Position numbers and translations under genes: made by a program
In this document: positions 50,874 to 59,144 of the stretch, piece by piece
How positions within the stretch are numbered: the stretch's first letter is position 1
Layout: each line of letters opens with the position of its first letter
The notes under the pieces: model-generated
Told to the model about the DNA's origin: nothing
Seen by the model: the letters and a program-made list of their open reading frames with translations, nothing else
Database searches by the model: none
NCBI GenBank assembly: GCA_021405315.1
Contig: QWIH01000020.1
Coordinates: 1-64,000, forward strand
DNA from: Leptolyngbya sp. PLA1
GTDB lineage: Bacteria > Planctomycetota > Phycisphaerae > Phycisphaerales > UBA1924
Reading direction: 5' to 3'
DNA: 64,000 bases

Positions 50874-51236
50874 TCAACCCTTGGTCGGCGCCTTGGCCTG
50901 CGTACCCGCCCCGGCCGGGTGCGGGCACGTGGCCGCTTCCCCGGCATGTTCAAAGGGGCACTTGGCGGCTTCGCCATCCTTCGTGCACGCCTCGGACTTG
51001 GTGCACTCCCCGCTCTGTGTGCACACCTCGCCCTTGGAGCAGCCCTCGCCCGCGCCGTGGCACGCGTCGCCCGCCTTCTCGGTCGTTGCGGCCTGGACCA
51101 CGGCAGCTCCACCCGAGTCCCGGCAAGTCCCCAGGGGGCAGCCGGTCGTGAGGACGTTGTACCCGCCGTAGCCGATCGCGACGAGCCCGACGACCGCGCC
51201 GATGGTCGTCCACAGTCCGCTGCACGCGCACTTCAT
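50874..51236 (-). CDS. Small Cys-rich membrane protein
   Basis: 120 residues with 14 Cys. An N-terminal hydrophobic stretch (about 8-30, GLWTTIGAVVGLVAIGYGGYN) is followed by LTTGCPLGTCRDS, a pattern like DUF6132-type small proteins. After that come regularly spaced Cys: DACHG, EGCSKGEVCT, GECTKSEACT, AAKCPFEH, ATCPHP. Its last third also has His near Cys. Metal binding or periplasmic disulfide chemistry is possible; no family proves either. AAGGAG is 7 nt before the ATG, and GGGGCT-GAC-AGCCCC forms a small hairpin just upstream of it. Confidence 0.65.
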   Translation of the reverse strand: MKCACSGLWTTIGAVVGLVAIGYGGYNVLTTGCPLGTCRDSGGAAVVQAATTEKAGDACHGAGEGCSKGEVCTQSGECTKSEACTKDGEAAKCPFEHAGEAATCPHPAGAGTQAKAPTKG

Positions 51237-51445
51237 GGTCTGCTCCTTGCGGGGCTGTCAGCCCCAAACTCACGGATGATCCGCCCCACCACGGGATAGT
51301 ACGACGGCCGGGCCGTGGCGGGTTCGGCTCAAGCCCGCGACTTGGCCGGAGCCCGTGGAGAACCCTCCCAGTTCGTCCGATGAACGGATGTTCGCGGGTC
51401 GCCGACGCGGCCTGTGCGCTCCGCATCGTTATCGGAACCGCAGAC

Positions 51446-53257
51446 ATGCCCGACGACTCGCAGACGAACTTCCCGGAGCAGGGCCAGGCCGAGGCGTTCG
51501 AGCCCCGGACGCCGGACGAACGCCGGGCCAAGGACGACATCCTCCGAGTGCTGTCCGACTTCCAGCAGGGGCTCGAGAGCCTGCGCGTGCTGCACCAGCA
51601 GCGGTCGGAACTGCAGGCGAAGCTGCTGGAGCGAGAGACCGAACTGGCCCGCAGAGGCGAGGAACTCCGCGAGCGAGACGAGCAGTTGGCTGCCCAACGT
51701 GCCGATTTCGAGGCCGCCTCCGCCCTCCTCGCCGAGCACCAGCAGGAACTGGCCAGAGCGCGCGAGGCGCACGCCGCCCGGGAGTTGGAGCTCGAAGCCG
51801 CCGCGGCGGGGCTCCGGGACACGCTGACGACATCGCGGACCGCGGAGCAGGACACAGCCGCGAGCAACGGCCAGTTGCGTGACGAGCTCGCGTGGTGCCA
51901 GTCGGCCCTCGCGGATGCGCGCCGGCGTGCCGAGTCGCTGGAGCAGGACCTGGCGAACGCGGTCGCGCGGGCGGGCGCGTCGGAGGCGCAGCTTGACGAC
52001 ACAAGGCTGCAGCTTGCTCGCCTGTCGGAACTCGCCTCGGAGTTCGAGTCGCTCTGGCACGTGGAAAGGCACTGCGCCGCGGGGCTGACCGCGGCGCTCC
52101 AGCACGCGATCGACCACGCGCAGGCCAAGGCGGGCGAGGAGACGTCGGAACTCCGGGCCCGCCTGACGGCCCGGGACGAGGAGTTCAAGCAGTTGGAGTC
52201 CGTGCTTGCGCAGCTGCGTGACCGGTTCAAGGCCGAGTTCGGGAGAGTGAAGGAGGCCGCCGCCCGCGCCGACGCCGCCGAAAAGGAGCTGCGCGAACGG
52301 GACGACCGGATCGCGGAGCTTGCGGCCAAGCTGGCGCAGGCGGAAGCAAGCCGCGCCGCCGCCGCCACCCGAGCCGTCCCTCGCAGCGACGCGTCCGCCG
52401 TGCGTCGGCGTGAGCGCCTCCGCCGCCTCCGTTCGGCGTTGCGCGACGCGCACCGCAGGCTGAAGAAGGGCGAGGAGGTGCTGGCCAGGCGCTTCGAGCA
52501 GGTGGAGAGCGCGTCCAAGGCGCGGGCCGAGCTGGCCGGGGTGCGGGACAGGGTGATCGCCGCGGATCGCGCGCTCCAGCGCCGGGCGGCCCGGAGCAAG
52601 GCCGCCGTTTCCGTGCTCGCGATCCTCGGGAGCGTTTCCATTCTCGGCGCGCTGAGCTGGGCGGTCGCGCGGCAGGTCGCGCCGGCGATGTTCGTCGCGG
52701 AGACCACCGTGCGCGCCGACGGCCGCGGGCGAGAGCTCAACGACGCGGAGCTCGAAGAGTGGCTCCGCTTCCACAAGGACACCCTGAACGACCCCCGCTT
52801 CCACGAAGAGGCGGCGCAGCGCTTCGCCCGGGCCGGGCGTGCCGACCTCGGCACCGCCGCGTCGGTGGCGCAGCTCGTCTCCTCTTCGGTCGTGACCGAC
52901 TCGCTGCTCCCCGGTGAGATGAAGCTGGAGTTGCAGTTCCGAGGGAGGGACCAGGCCAGGCGGACGCTGGAGACGCTCACCGCGGCCCTCGCCAGCTACG
53001 CCAACGCGGCACAGCAGCGCCGCATCGACGGCGGGGCGACGATCGTGCCGGCGGCAGCCTCCGCGGACGACGAGCCCATCGACGACACGCAGACGTACTA
53101 CGCGCTGGGCATCATGGCCGGCGGCATGGTGGTCGCGGGGTTCATCGGGCTTGGGATCTTCCGCAAACTGGCCAGCGCGAAGTCCGCGTTCGAGCAGGAC
53201 GCACACCTGGCCTCGGTGCTCGACGAATCGCGATGGTCGGGGGGCGCGCCGGGCTGA
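51446..53257 (+). CDS. Large coiled-coil protein with two membrane helices
   Basis: 603 residues. About 30-375 is one long predicted coiled coil (LRVLHQQRSELQAKLLERET; ELARRGEELRERDEQLAAQR), ending in a basic patch (RSDASAVRRRERLRRLRSAL). Then TM1 (about 385-408, AAVSVLAILGSVSILGALSW), an extracytoplasmic domain (about 410-545), TM2 (about 550-572, YYALGIMAGGMVVAGFIGLG) and a short cytoplasmic end. The TM-outside-TM arrangement resembles Wzz-type chain-length regulators, but the huge N-terminal coiled coil is unusual for them. No kinase or glycosyltransferase is adjacent. Function unknown. Confidence 0.7.
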   Translation: MPDDSQTNFPEQGQAEAFEPRTPDERRAKDDILRVLSDFQQGLESLRVLHQQRSELQAKLLERETELARRGEELRERDEQLAAQRADFEAASALLAEHQQELARAREAHAARELELEAAAAGLRDTLTTSRTAEQDTAASNGQLRDELAWCQSALADARRRAESLEQDLANAVARAGASEAQLDDTRLQLARLSELASEFESLWHVERHCAAGLTAALQHAIDHAQAKAGEETSELRARLTARDEEFKQLESVLAQLRDRFKAEFGRVKEAAARADAAEKELRERDDRIAELAAKLAQAEASRAAAATRAVPRSDASAVRRRERLRRLRSALRDAHRRLKKGEEVLARRFEQVESASKARAELAGVRDRVIAADRALQRRAARSKAAVSVLAILGSVSILGALSWAVARQVAPAMFVAETTVRADGRGRELNDAELEEWLRFHKDTLNDPRFHEEAAQRFARAGRADLGTAASVAQLVSSSVVTDSLLPGEMKLELQFRGRDQARRTLETLTAALASYANAAQQRRIDGGATIVPAAASADDEPIDDTQTYYALGIMAGGMVVAGFIGLGIFRKLASAKSAFEQDAHLASVLDESRWSGGAPG

Positions 53258-53294
53258 CGCCGCGCCGCCTTGCCGACGGCACCATGCGTTGACG

Positions 53295-54110
53295 TCAGAT
53301 CGTGAGGGTCATCAGGGCACCGGAGAGGTCCACGCGCCCGTCCGCGCCGATGGTCACCAGCGCCAGCCTTGTGCCCTTCTCCAGCGCGCCGACAGTCACA
53401 GACTGGAGCAGCCCGTTGGAATCGAAAGTCTGGAGCTTGCGCTCGGCCTGCGTGCCATCCGGCGAGACTTCGACGAGACAGTACTGCCTCCCGGGGCTCG
53501 CCTGGGGCAGGATCATCGCGACTCTTGACTGCGTCCACGAACTGCGTGAGAGGACGGTCATCTGGCCTGTGAAGCCGGTGCTCTCCGCGAGCGCGGTCCG
53601 CACGAACGCAGCGCGGGTGACGTCCGGCGCGAGCAGCAGGTCACGGAGGTGCGTGCTGGCCTCATCGCCGCGACCCAGCGCCAGGCGGATGCTGTCGTCG
53701 AAGCCGCCGCGCGAGAGGTCCTCGCGGAGCCGTTCGTTGGTCTGACCCACGTAGACGAACGCCATGAGCAGGGCCACCGCCGCCGTGGCGAGCCCGATGC
53801 TGCTGACACGCCACCAGCGCGAAACGCGCCGGGCGGTGCTGAACGACAGTGCTTCGTCCGCGTCGTCGCCCGCGGGCACGAGCTGCGCCTCCGCGACCGC
53901 GGCGAGGACACGCGACTTGAGATCCTCGGATGGCTCGACCTCGGGGAGGAGGACCTGCTGTGCCGCCCAGCGCGCCTGCTCCGCGCGGAGCTGCGCCTTC
54001 ACGGACGGCGATGCCTCCGCGTAGGCCTTCTCGAAGGCCGCCTGCTCGGCGGGATCGAGCATCCCCAGAGCGTCAAGGTGCGCGTTCTCGAACAACTCCT
54101 GCAACGTCAT
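53295..54110 (-). CDS. Anti-sigma factor, RskA-like
   Basis: 271-residue membrane-anchored regulator expected to hold the ECF sigma factor of the preceding gene. The cytoplasmic N-terminus (about 1-85) has ENAHLDALGMLDPAEQAAFE, the typical anti-sigma start (A-x-D-A-L-D/E-x-E-x-x-x-F), although the classical H-x-x-x-C-x-x-C zinc motif is absent. One membrane helix (about 100-122, SIGLATAAVALLMAFVYVG) is followed by an extracytoplasmic domain of the RskA type (VAMILPQASPGRQYCLVEVS). Its ATG overlaps the TGA of the sigma gene (ATGA), typical for such pairs. The released signal is unknown. Confidence 0.88.
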   Translation of the reverse strand: MTLQELFENAHLDALGMLDPAEQAAFEKAYAEASPSVKAQLRAEQARWAAQQVLLPEVEPSEDLKSRVLAAVAEAQLVPAGDDADEALSFSTARRVSRWWRVSSIGLATAAVALLMAFVYVGQTNERLREDLSRGGFDDSIRLALGRGDEASTHLRDLLLAPDVTRAAFVRTALAESTGFTGQMTVLSRSSWTQSRVAMILPQASPGRQYCLVEVSPDGTQAERKLQTFDSNGLLQSVTVGALEKGTRLALVTIGADGRVDLSGALMTLTI

Positions 54111-54697
54111 AAGGCCAACTCCTCGCCTGTCCTCTCCCGCAACCTCACCAACGCTCTGCTCAATGCCGACTTGATGGTCCCCAACGGGGTTTTCAGTTCC
54201 TCACCGATCTGCCGGAGCGTCTGCCCACCGAGATATGCACGCGTTACAACCGTCTTCTGCAGTTCGGGAAGCGCCTCGATCCGCTTCATCAGCACTTTCA
54301 TACGCTCATCCGTATCCATCCTGCTACCGGTTTCTGCCAAGGCTTCGGCGAGCGGAGATTGCGGCTGATCCAGCGAGCTGGTCTTCACCCTCGCCCGAGA
54401 ACGCCGCAGCTTGTCAACCAAGTGCCTTCTGGCGATGAGCATGACCCAGGTCACCAGCGCGGAACGGGTCTGGTCGTACCGCCCGGCGGTTCGCCAAAGC
54501 CTAACAAAGACCTCCTGAACCGCGTCTTCTGCCTCGGCGCGGTTTGGTAGCACCTGGTAGGACATCCGAAAAACCAGCGAACCGAAGCGGTCGTACAACT
54601 CGGTGACCGCGGCCTCTTCGCCGGAGGCGACGCGCTGCATGAGGGCAAAGTCCGCCGCTCCCTGCGTCTGATCGGGTTCGTGCTTCTTCGCCCCCAT
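54107..54697 (-). CDS. ECF sigma factor
   Basis: 196-residue extracytoplasmic-function sigma-70 factor of the SigK-like kind. Region 2: ELYDRFGSLVFRMSYQVLPN, then RAEAEDAVQEVFVRLWRTAG, including the D-A-x-x-V-F-x-x-W -10-reading helix, and ALVTWVMLIARRHLVDKLRR. Region 4: LPELQKTVVTRAYLGGQTL and RQIGEELKTPLGTIKSALSR, a helix-turn-helix for the -35. The ATG at 54697 starts a short acidic N-terminus; an earlier in-frame ATG adds only low-complexity sequence. Controlled by the anti-sigma gene overlapping its end. Promoter at 54850-54879. Confidence 0.93.
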   Translation of the reverse strand: MGAKKHEPDQTQGAADFALMQRVASGEEAAVTELYDRFGSLVFRMSYQVLPNRAEAEDAVQEVFVRLWRTAGRYDQTRSALVTWVMLIARRHLVDKLRRSRARVKTSSLDQPQSPLAEALAETGSRMDTDERMKVLMKRIEALPELQKTVVTRAYLGGQTLRQIGEELKTPLGTIKSALSRALVRLRERTGEELAL

Positions 54698-55031
54698 GAT
54701 CCACCTGCCCACGCCGGCCCGGAGAGCTTCCGGAACAGCTTCACCCCGATTCCGGGTCGGACAGCCCGGAATCAGCGGCGCTGGAACAGCCAACGCCGCG
54801 CCACACCCGCCCATACGTCCACCGATGCCATCGGGATGCCGCAAACGACAGACTACCCTCTGCCTGTCCTCAGCGTCAATCTAAGGAATCGCGCGTTACC
54901 GCCCCTGATACCTATCACAATACGAACCCTTGACGCGAAGAGAACTTCCGGTCGCCGAGTTCCGAAATAGCATTGCGGGAGGCACGTGCCCACGATATCG
55001 TGAAGGCCGGTTGGCTTGCAGGGGTGCCGAG
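54698..55031. promoter_or_regulatory. 334-bp divergent region between sigma gene and pseudopilin gene
   Basis: No gene is supported. On the minus strand TTGACG (54879 to 54874), an 18-bp spacer and TAGTCT (54855 to 54850) make a good sigma-70-type promoter for the ECF sigma gene, with a leader of roughly 145 nt. For the pseudopilin gene no clear -10/-35 pair is seen. The last third of the region is lower in GC than its surroundings. Confidence 0.5.
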
Positions 55032-55841
55032 ATGCAAAGACACGAAATCCCGGGACCTAAAGGCACGGGGTCGGTGTGTTTACCCGGCGCTCGAGGCTTC
55101 ACCCTCATCGACGTGCTTGTGTCGATGGCGGTGATCTCGATTCTGGTGGGGCTGCTCGTTCCGACACTGGGCCGAGTCCAAGAGACCAGCCGGCGGGTGG
55201 TGTGCCAGTCCAACGTGCGTCAGGTCGGGCTGGGCCTGATCATGTACGCGGATGACTTCAAGGGGATGCTGCCGAGCAGCCGGTTCGTGCAGCCGGCGAC
55301 GCAGTCTCGGGACGGCTCGAACTACATGCCCCAGCGCACGGTCACCCTGCGAGTTCCCGAGGAGGAACAGCAGCGGGGCCGGTCGAACTGGGACGGTCTG
55401 GGCCTGCTCTTCAACGCGGAGTACCTGCCCGCTTCCAAGATCTTCTACTGCCCGTCGCACTGGGGGGAGAATCCCTACAGCCGCTACTCGTTGCAGTGGT
55501 CGCAGACCGGCGGCGAGATCATCTGCAACTACCACTACCGGGGCGAGGGCCCGACCAAGCCAGGCTCCGGCAGCGCTCCGTACGGTCAGACCACGTCCGC
55601 GCTGTTCCTCATCGATCCCGCGCAGTCTTCCCTCATCGCGGACGGCATGGAAACGCGGAGCGACTACAACCACCGTGTGGGCGTGAACTTCTTCCGCGCA
55701 GACCTGACGGTCCACTGGTTCGACGACGAGCACAATCAGCTCGTGGAACTGCTGCCCAGCAGCAAGAACGACGACGATGCGCCGCAGAACGTGATGCAGG
55801 CATGGCGCCTGTTCGACGCCGCCGCGAACGACGCCGACTGA
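55032..55841 (+). CDS. Prepilin-type (pseudopilin) protein
   Basis: 269-residue secreted or surface protein with a type IV pilin/type II secretion leader: a basic peptide ending in PGARG, then FTLIDVLVSMAVISILVGLL, where cleavage would fall between Gly and Phe. Position +5 is Asp rather than the usual Glu. After the helix the sequence (SNVRQVGLGLIMYADDFKG; LPASKIFYCPSHWG; NHRVGVNFFRADLTVHWFDD) is typical of the planctomycete H-x9-DG/DUF1559-like pseudopilins, with VHWF near the end. No assembly genes are near. Divergent from the ECF sigma gene. Confidence 0.85.
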   Translation: MQRHEIPGPKGTGSVCLPGARGFTLIDVLVSMAVISILVGLLVPTLGRVQETSRRVVCQSNVRQVGLGLIMYADDFKGMLPSSRFVQPATQSRDGSNYMPQRTVTLRVPEEEQQRGRSNWDGLGLLFNAEYLPASKIFYCPSHWGENPYSRYSLQWSQTGGEIICNYHYRGEGPTKPGSGSAPYGQTTSALFLIDPAQSSLIADGMETRSDYNHRVGVNFFRADLTVHWFDDEHNQLVELLPSSKNDDDAPQNVMQAWRLFDAAANDAD

Positions 55842-55885
55842 TTCTCCCACGCTCTCCCTACATATCTCAGCCCCCGAGACGTCGG

Positions 55886-55891
55886 TACGAT
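55886..55891 (+). promoter_or_regulatory. -10-like TACGAT for leaderless cyclophilin gene
   Basis: TACGAT ends 5 nt before the ATG at 55897; no Shine-Dalgarno is present. Confidence 0.42.
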
Positions 55892-55896
55892 GCGTC

Positions 55897-56937
55897 ATGC
55901 GCGCCACGACGCTCGCCTCGTCCCTCGTCGCCCTCGCCCTTGGCCTGCGGAGCCATGCGCAGCTCAGCGTGGACCGGGAGTACTTCGGCGTGGGCAGACC
56001 GATCGCCGTGGGCGTCACGATCCCCGCGGGAGCGGGCGGCGAGGCTCGCATCGATCTCTTCGAGGCCGACGCGGCGCAGCCGGTCGCGACGGCGCCGGTG
56101 ATCGCAGGCCAGGCAAACCTCGCGAGCCTCATGCCCGGGCTCTGGGCGGACAGGTCGCCGAAGGTCCGCTACGCGCAACTCGTGGTGGGTGACACGCCCG
56201 TCGGCTCGCCGCTGGTGTTGGTGCCGATGATCAACCCGCCCATCGCGAAGCTGTTTGACGCACAGACGGGCCTTGTATGGATGATCGACCCCGCGACGGG
56301 GAAACCCAACGAGGCCGATCCGCGGCGGGCGACCGTGCTCTTCACCCCGGATGAAGCGCCCTGCTATACGGGCCTTCGCATCTACCGCGACCAGCACGCG
56401 GTGCTCGCGACGTCGCTCGGCGACGTCGAGTTCCGCCTGAGGCCGGATCAGGCGCCCAACACCGTTGCGACCTTTCGGGCTCTTGCCGCAGGCGGGTTTT
56501 ACACGGACGTCATCTTTCACCGCATCGCGGCGGTGACCCGCACCGGTGACCCCTTTGTCGTCCAGGTCGGCGACCCGTCGGGCACGGGCGACGGGGGGCC
56601 CGGCTTCAACATCGACCTCGAGGACTCGAGGCTTCCTCACGACTTCGGCGTGCTGTCCATGGCTCGCAACACCGACCCGAACACCAACGGGTCGCAGGTT
56701 TTCATCTGTCTCTCGCGCGCGGGCACCGCGAGGCTGGACGGCCGATACACCGCGTTCGCGCAGGCTGTCCGCGGCGCCGAGGTCATCCTCGCGCTCGCCG
56801 CGAGCCCCGTACGAGAGGGCACTGATCGGCCCGTGGAGCCGCCGGTGCTGCACACGGTGAAACTCACGGACGCGCCACCCTACGGGCAAGCCCCGCCGCC
56901 CGTGACGCGGCCGGCTTCGAACGACGGTCGTCGCTGA
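55897..56937 (+). CDS. Periplasmic cyclophilin-type peptidyl-prolyl isomerase
   Basis: 346-residue exported protein. Signal peptide (RATTLASSLVALALGLRSHAQ), an uncharacterised beta-rich N-terminal domain (about 22-160), then a cyclophilin domain (about 165-325): AVLATSLGDVEFRLRPDQAP, NTVATFRALAAGGFYTDVIF followed by HRI (family F-H-R), VQVGDPSGTGDGGPGFN and LPHDFGVLSMARNTDPNTNG, SQVFICLS. The catalytic Arg of F-H-R is present. A Pro-rich end follows. It should help folding of exported proteins. Confidence 0.92.
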   Translation: MRATTLASSLVALALGLRSHAQLSVDREYFGVGRPIAVGVTIPAGAGGEARIDLFEADAAQPVATAPVIAGQANLASLMPGLWADRSPKVRYAQLVVGDTPVGSPLVLVPMINPPIAKLFDAQTGLVWMIDPATGKPNEADPRRATVLFTPDEAPCYTGLRIYRDQHAVLATSLGDVEFRLRPDQAPNTVATFRALAAGGFYTDVIFHRIAAVTRTGDPFVVQVGDPSGTGDGGPGFNIDLEDSRLPHDFGVLSMARNTDPNTNGSQVFICLSRAGTARLDGRYTAFAQAVRGAEVILALAASPVREGTDRPVEPPVLHTVKLTDAPPYGQAPPPVTRPASNDGRR

Positions 56938-56943
56938 GCGCCG

Positions 56944-57918
56944 TCAGAAGGTGAACTCGACTCCGACACCGACGACGAGGGCAGGGTCGGCATCAAACTC
57001 GGCGAGTTCGTTGCCTTCCGAGTCGTCGAGCGTGTACTGCTGCCAGACCTCGTAGCCGACACCGGCCTGGAGCGTGACCTGCGGGTCGATCTTCCAGGCG
57101 GCGATGAACTCGACGGGCACGTGCCATGTTCGGCCCACGCCGTCCGGCACGGGCCCGGTCTCGTCGAGCCTGAACTCGTGCGCCCCCACGCCTGCGCGGA
57201 GGGTGAAGGTCCACGTGTCGTTGGGCATGAAGGACACGCCAAGGCCCGTGCCGCGGGAGTCGCCGTAGGACGCGATGAGCCAGCGGTCGTTCACCTGCCA
57301 CGAGACGACCGGGAAGGGGATGGCGATGACGTCGTCTTCGAGACGGGAGGAGATAGCGGCACCCAGCCCGATCGTGAGGGACTTTGAAGATGAGTACGTG
57401 AAGCCGGCCCGCCCGCCGAAGGTCAGCGAGTCCCCGAAGTCGCCCCCGGTCTCGAACGCCGCGTTGACGCTGGCGCCGACGACGAAGCCCCAATGGTCAC
57501 CGATTGCTCCGCGGTATCCGGCGCTCAGGTCGAGCTCGGTGGCGTTCTCCCAGGGCTCGCCGGAGGCCACGAAGTCCGTCGCGCCGTCGAACTCGTACCA
57601 CGAGTGCATCGCGTCGAAGCCGAGCAGGATGGCGTTGCGGTCGCCTCGGGGCACGGAGACTCGGAGTTGCTCGCCGATGCGGGTCACGGAGACATCCCCC
57701 GCCGCCCCGTCGAAGCCCGAGGAGAAGATGTGCAGGCCGAAGAGCGTGAGCTCGGCGTTCACCTTGTTGGAGCTCTCGGTGCCGGACTCGGGGGCCTTGG
57801 CCTCGCCACCACCGACGGGCGGTTCGCCTTGGGATGGCACGGGCGGGCCAACCTGTGCGTACGCGGCGGCGGCAAGGAGCGAGCAGAGAGCGGCGGACAT
57901 TGCGGGCGTGCGTCGCAT
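56944..57918 (-). CDS. Outer-membrane barrel-like protein (possibly DUF6268)
   Basis: 324 residues. Signal peptide (RRTPAMSAALCSLLAAAAYAQ), a Gly/Pro/Glu-rich linker (about 22-50), then repeated amphipathic strands (ELTLFGLHIFSSGFD; WGFVVGASVNAAFE; WTFTLRAGVGAHEFRL) ending in VGVGVEFTF with terminal Phe, as expected for a barrel inserted by BAM. The general look is that of DUF6268 proteins (recalled). GGAGG lies 6 nt before the ATG and TACACT about 20 nt before that, a normal leadered gene. It is convergent with the cyclophilin gene, 6 bp away. Confidence 0.72.
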   Translation of the reverse strand: MRRTPAMSAALCSLLAAAAYAQVGPPVPSQGEPPVGGGEAKAPESGTESSNKVNAELTLFGLHIFSSGFDGAAGDVSVTRIGEQLRVSVPRGDRNAILLGFDAMHSWYEFDGATDFVASGEPWENATELDLSAGYRGAIGDHWGFVVGASVNAAFETGGDFGDSLTFGGRAGFTYSSSKSLTIGLGAAISSRLEDDVIAIPFPVVSWQVNDRWLIASYGDSRGTGLGVSFMPNDTWTFTLRAGVGAHEFRLDETGPVPDGVGRTWHVPVEFIAAWKIDPQVTLQAGVGYEVWQQYTLDDSEGNELAEFDADPALVVGVGVEFTF

Positions 57919-57995
57919 GGTGGCCTCCAGGGTCCGGCAGTGTACGGGACCGACCCCGCCGGCACCACGGCGTCCTACGCTTGCCTCTCCACAGG

Positions 57996-58068
57996 GGGGC
58001 GGTAGCTCAGTTGGTAGAGCACGTGCTTTGCAAGCACGGGGTCGGGAGTTCGAATCTCCTCCGCTCCA
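57996..58068 (+). tRNA. tRNA-Ala (anticodon TGC)
   Basis: 73-nt cloverleaf: acceptor GGGGCGG with CCGCTCC, including the G3:U70 pair that marks alanine; D-stem GCTC/GAGC; anticodon stem CGTGC/GCACG with loop TTTGCAA (anticodon at 58029-58031); T-loop TTCGAAT. Discriminator A; CCA not encoded. Confidence 0.97.
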
Positions 58069-58131
58069 CTTCGCACTCGCCAGTCTCGGCGCCGCCGGCG
58101 GCGCCCTCACCGGCCCGGAGCAACGCGCCCC

Positions 58132-59136
58132 ATGGGCGATACCTCGCACGGACGCACTCTGGGCATCGTCACCATCCTGTGCACCCTCCTGGGGTGGTCG
58201 AGCATCCCGCTGTTCCTCCGCTACTTCGCGAAGGAGATCGACCCCTGGACCGCCAACGGGTGGCGGTACGGGATTTCCGCGCTCATCTGGCTTCCGCCAC
58301 TGCTCCTGGCCTGGGGCCGCCGAACGCTCCCGAAGGGCGTCTGGTCGGCCGCGCTGTGGCCCAGCCTGTGGAACATCCCGGCGCAGGTGTGCTTCGGCCT
58401 CGCTCCGTACTACGTGGAACCGGGGCTGATGACGTTCTCGCTGCGTGTGAACATCGTGTTCGTGACGCTGGGCGCGGCGTTGCTGTTTGCGGCGGAGCGT
58501 CGCATCATCCGCGCCCCGGGATTCCTCGCGGGCCTGGTCATGGTGGTGGGCGGGGCGGCGGCGACGGTGCTCCTCAAACCGGGCGGACTGGGGGGCGGCA
58601 CGTTGCTGGGCGTGGTGCTGGCGATCGGATCCGGGGCGCTCTACGCGGGCTACGCGCTGAGCGTCCGCCGGTCGATGATGGGGCTGAACCCGCTGCTGGC
58701 CTTTGCCGCGGTCAATCAGCTCACGGGCCTGGGCCTGGTCGCGTGCATGCTGCTGCTGGGCGACCGGCACGGTGCGCACGTGCTGGACCTGGCCCGGGCC
58801 GAGTTCGCCACGGGGTTGTCGGACTGGACGCCGCAGGCCCACAAGTTCTCGATGCTGGTGCTCTCGGCGATCATCGGGATTGGCCTGGGGCACACGTTCT
58901 ACTTCCTGTCCATCGCGCGGTTGGGCCTGGCGACCGCTTCGGCGGTCGTTCAGCTCCAGCCCATCATGGTCTCGGTCGCGTCCTACTTCTTCTTCAGCGA
59001 GGTGCTGACACCGGCGCAGTGGGTCATGGGGCTGGTCGCGGTGATCGGCGCGGGCCTGATCCTCTGGACCCAGCACCGGCTCACAAGGCCACCGCCCGCG
59101 GCCCAGGCCCCGCCGGCCCCCGCGAACGCCGGTTGA
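58132..59136 (+). CDS. EamA/DMT-superfamily transporter
   Basis: 334-residue inner-membrane protein with ten hydrophobic segments in two EamA halves (about 12-145 and 160-305). Typical points: VTILCTLLGWSSIPLFLRYF at the start, TANGWRYGISALIW, VFVTLGAALLFAAERRI ending half one, GIGLGHTFYFLSIARLGLAT and SASVVQLQPIMVSVASYFFF near the end of half two. The family exports metabolites or amino acids; the substrate is unknown. The tail is Pro/Ala-rich. Confidence 0.92.
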   Translation: MGDTSHGRTLGIVTILCTLLGWSSIPLFLRYFAKEIDPWTANGWRYGISALIWLPPLLLAWGRRTLPKGVWSAALWPSLWNIPAQVCFGLAPYYVEPGLMTFSLRVNIVFVTLGAALLFAAERRIIRAPGFLAGLVMVVGGAAATVLLKPGGLGGGTLLGVVLAIGSGALYAGYALSVRRSMMGLNPLLAFAAVNQLTGLGLVACMLLLGDRHGAHVLDLARAEFATGLSDWTPQAHKFSMLVLSAIIGIGLGHTFYFLSIARLGLATASAVVQLQPIMVSVASYFFFSEVLTPAQWVMGLVAVIGAGLILWTQHRLTRPPPAAQAPPAPANAG

Positions 59137-59144
59137 AACCGCAC

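Noticed and set aside
51249..51264. GGGGCT/AGCCCC hairpin as a terminator
   Set aside because: No T-run follows it; it is in the 5' leader of the Cys-rich gene.
58062..58070. Encoded CCA end of tRNA-Ala
   Set aside because: After the discriminator A the sequence is CTT; the CCA seen (58066-58068) is the end of the acceptor stem plus discriminator.
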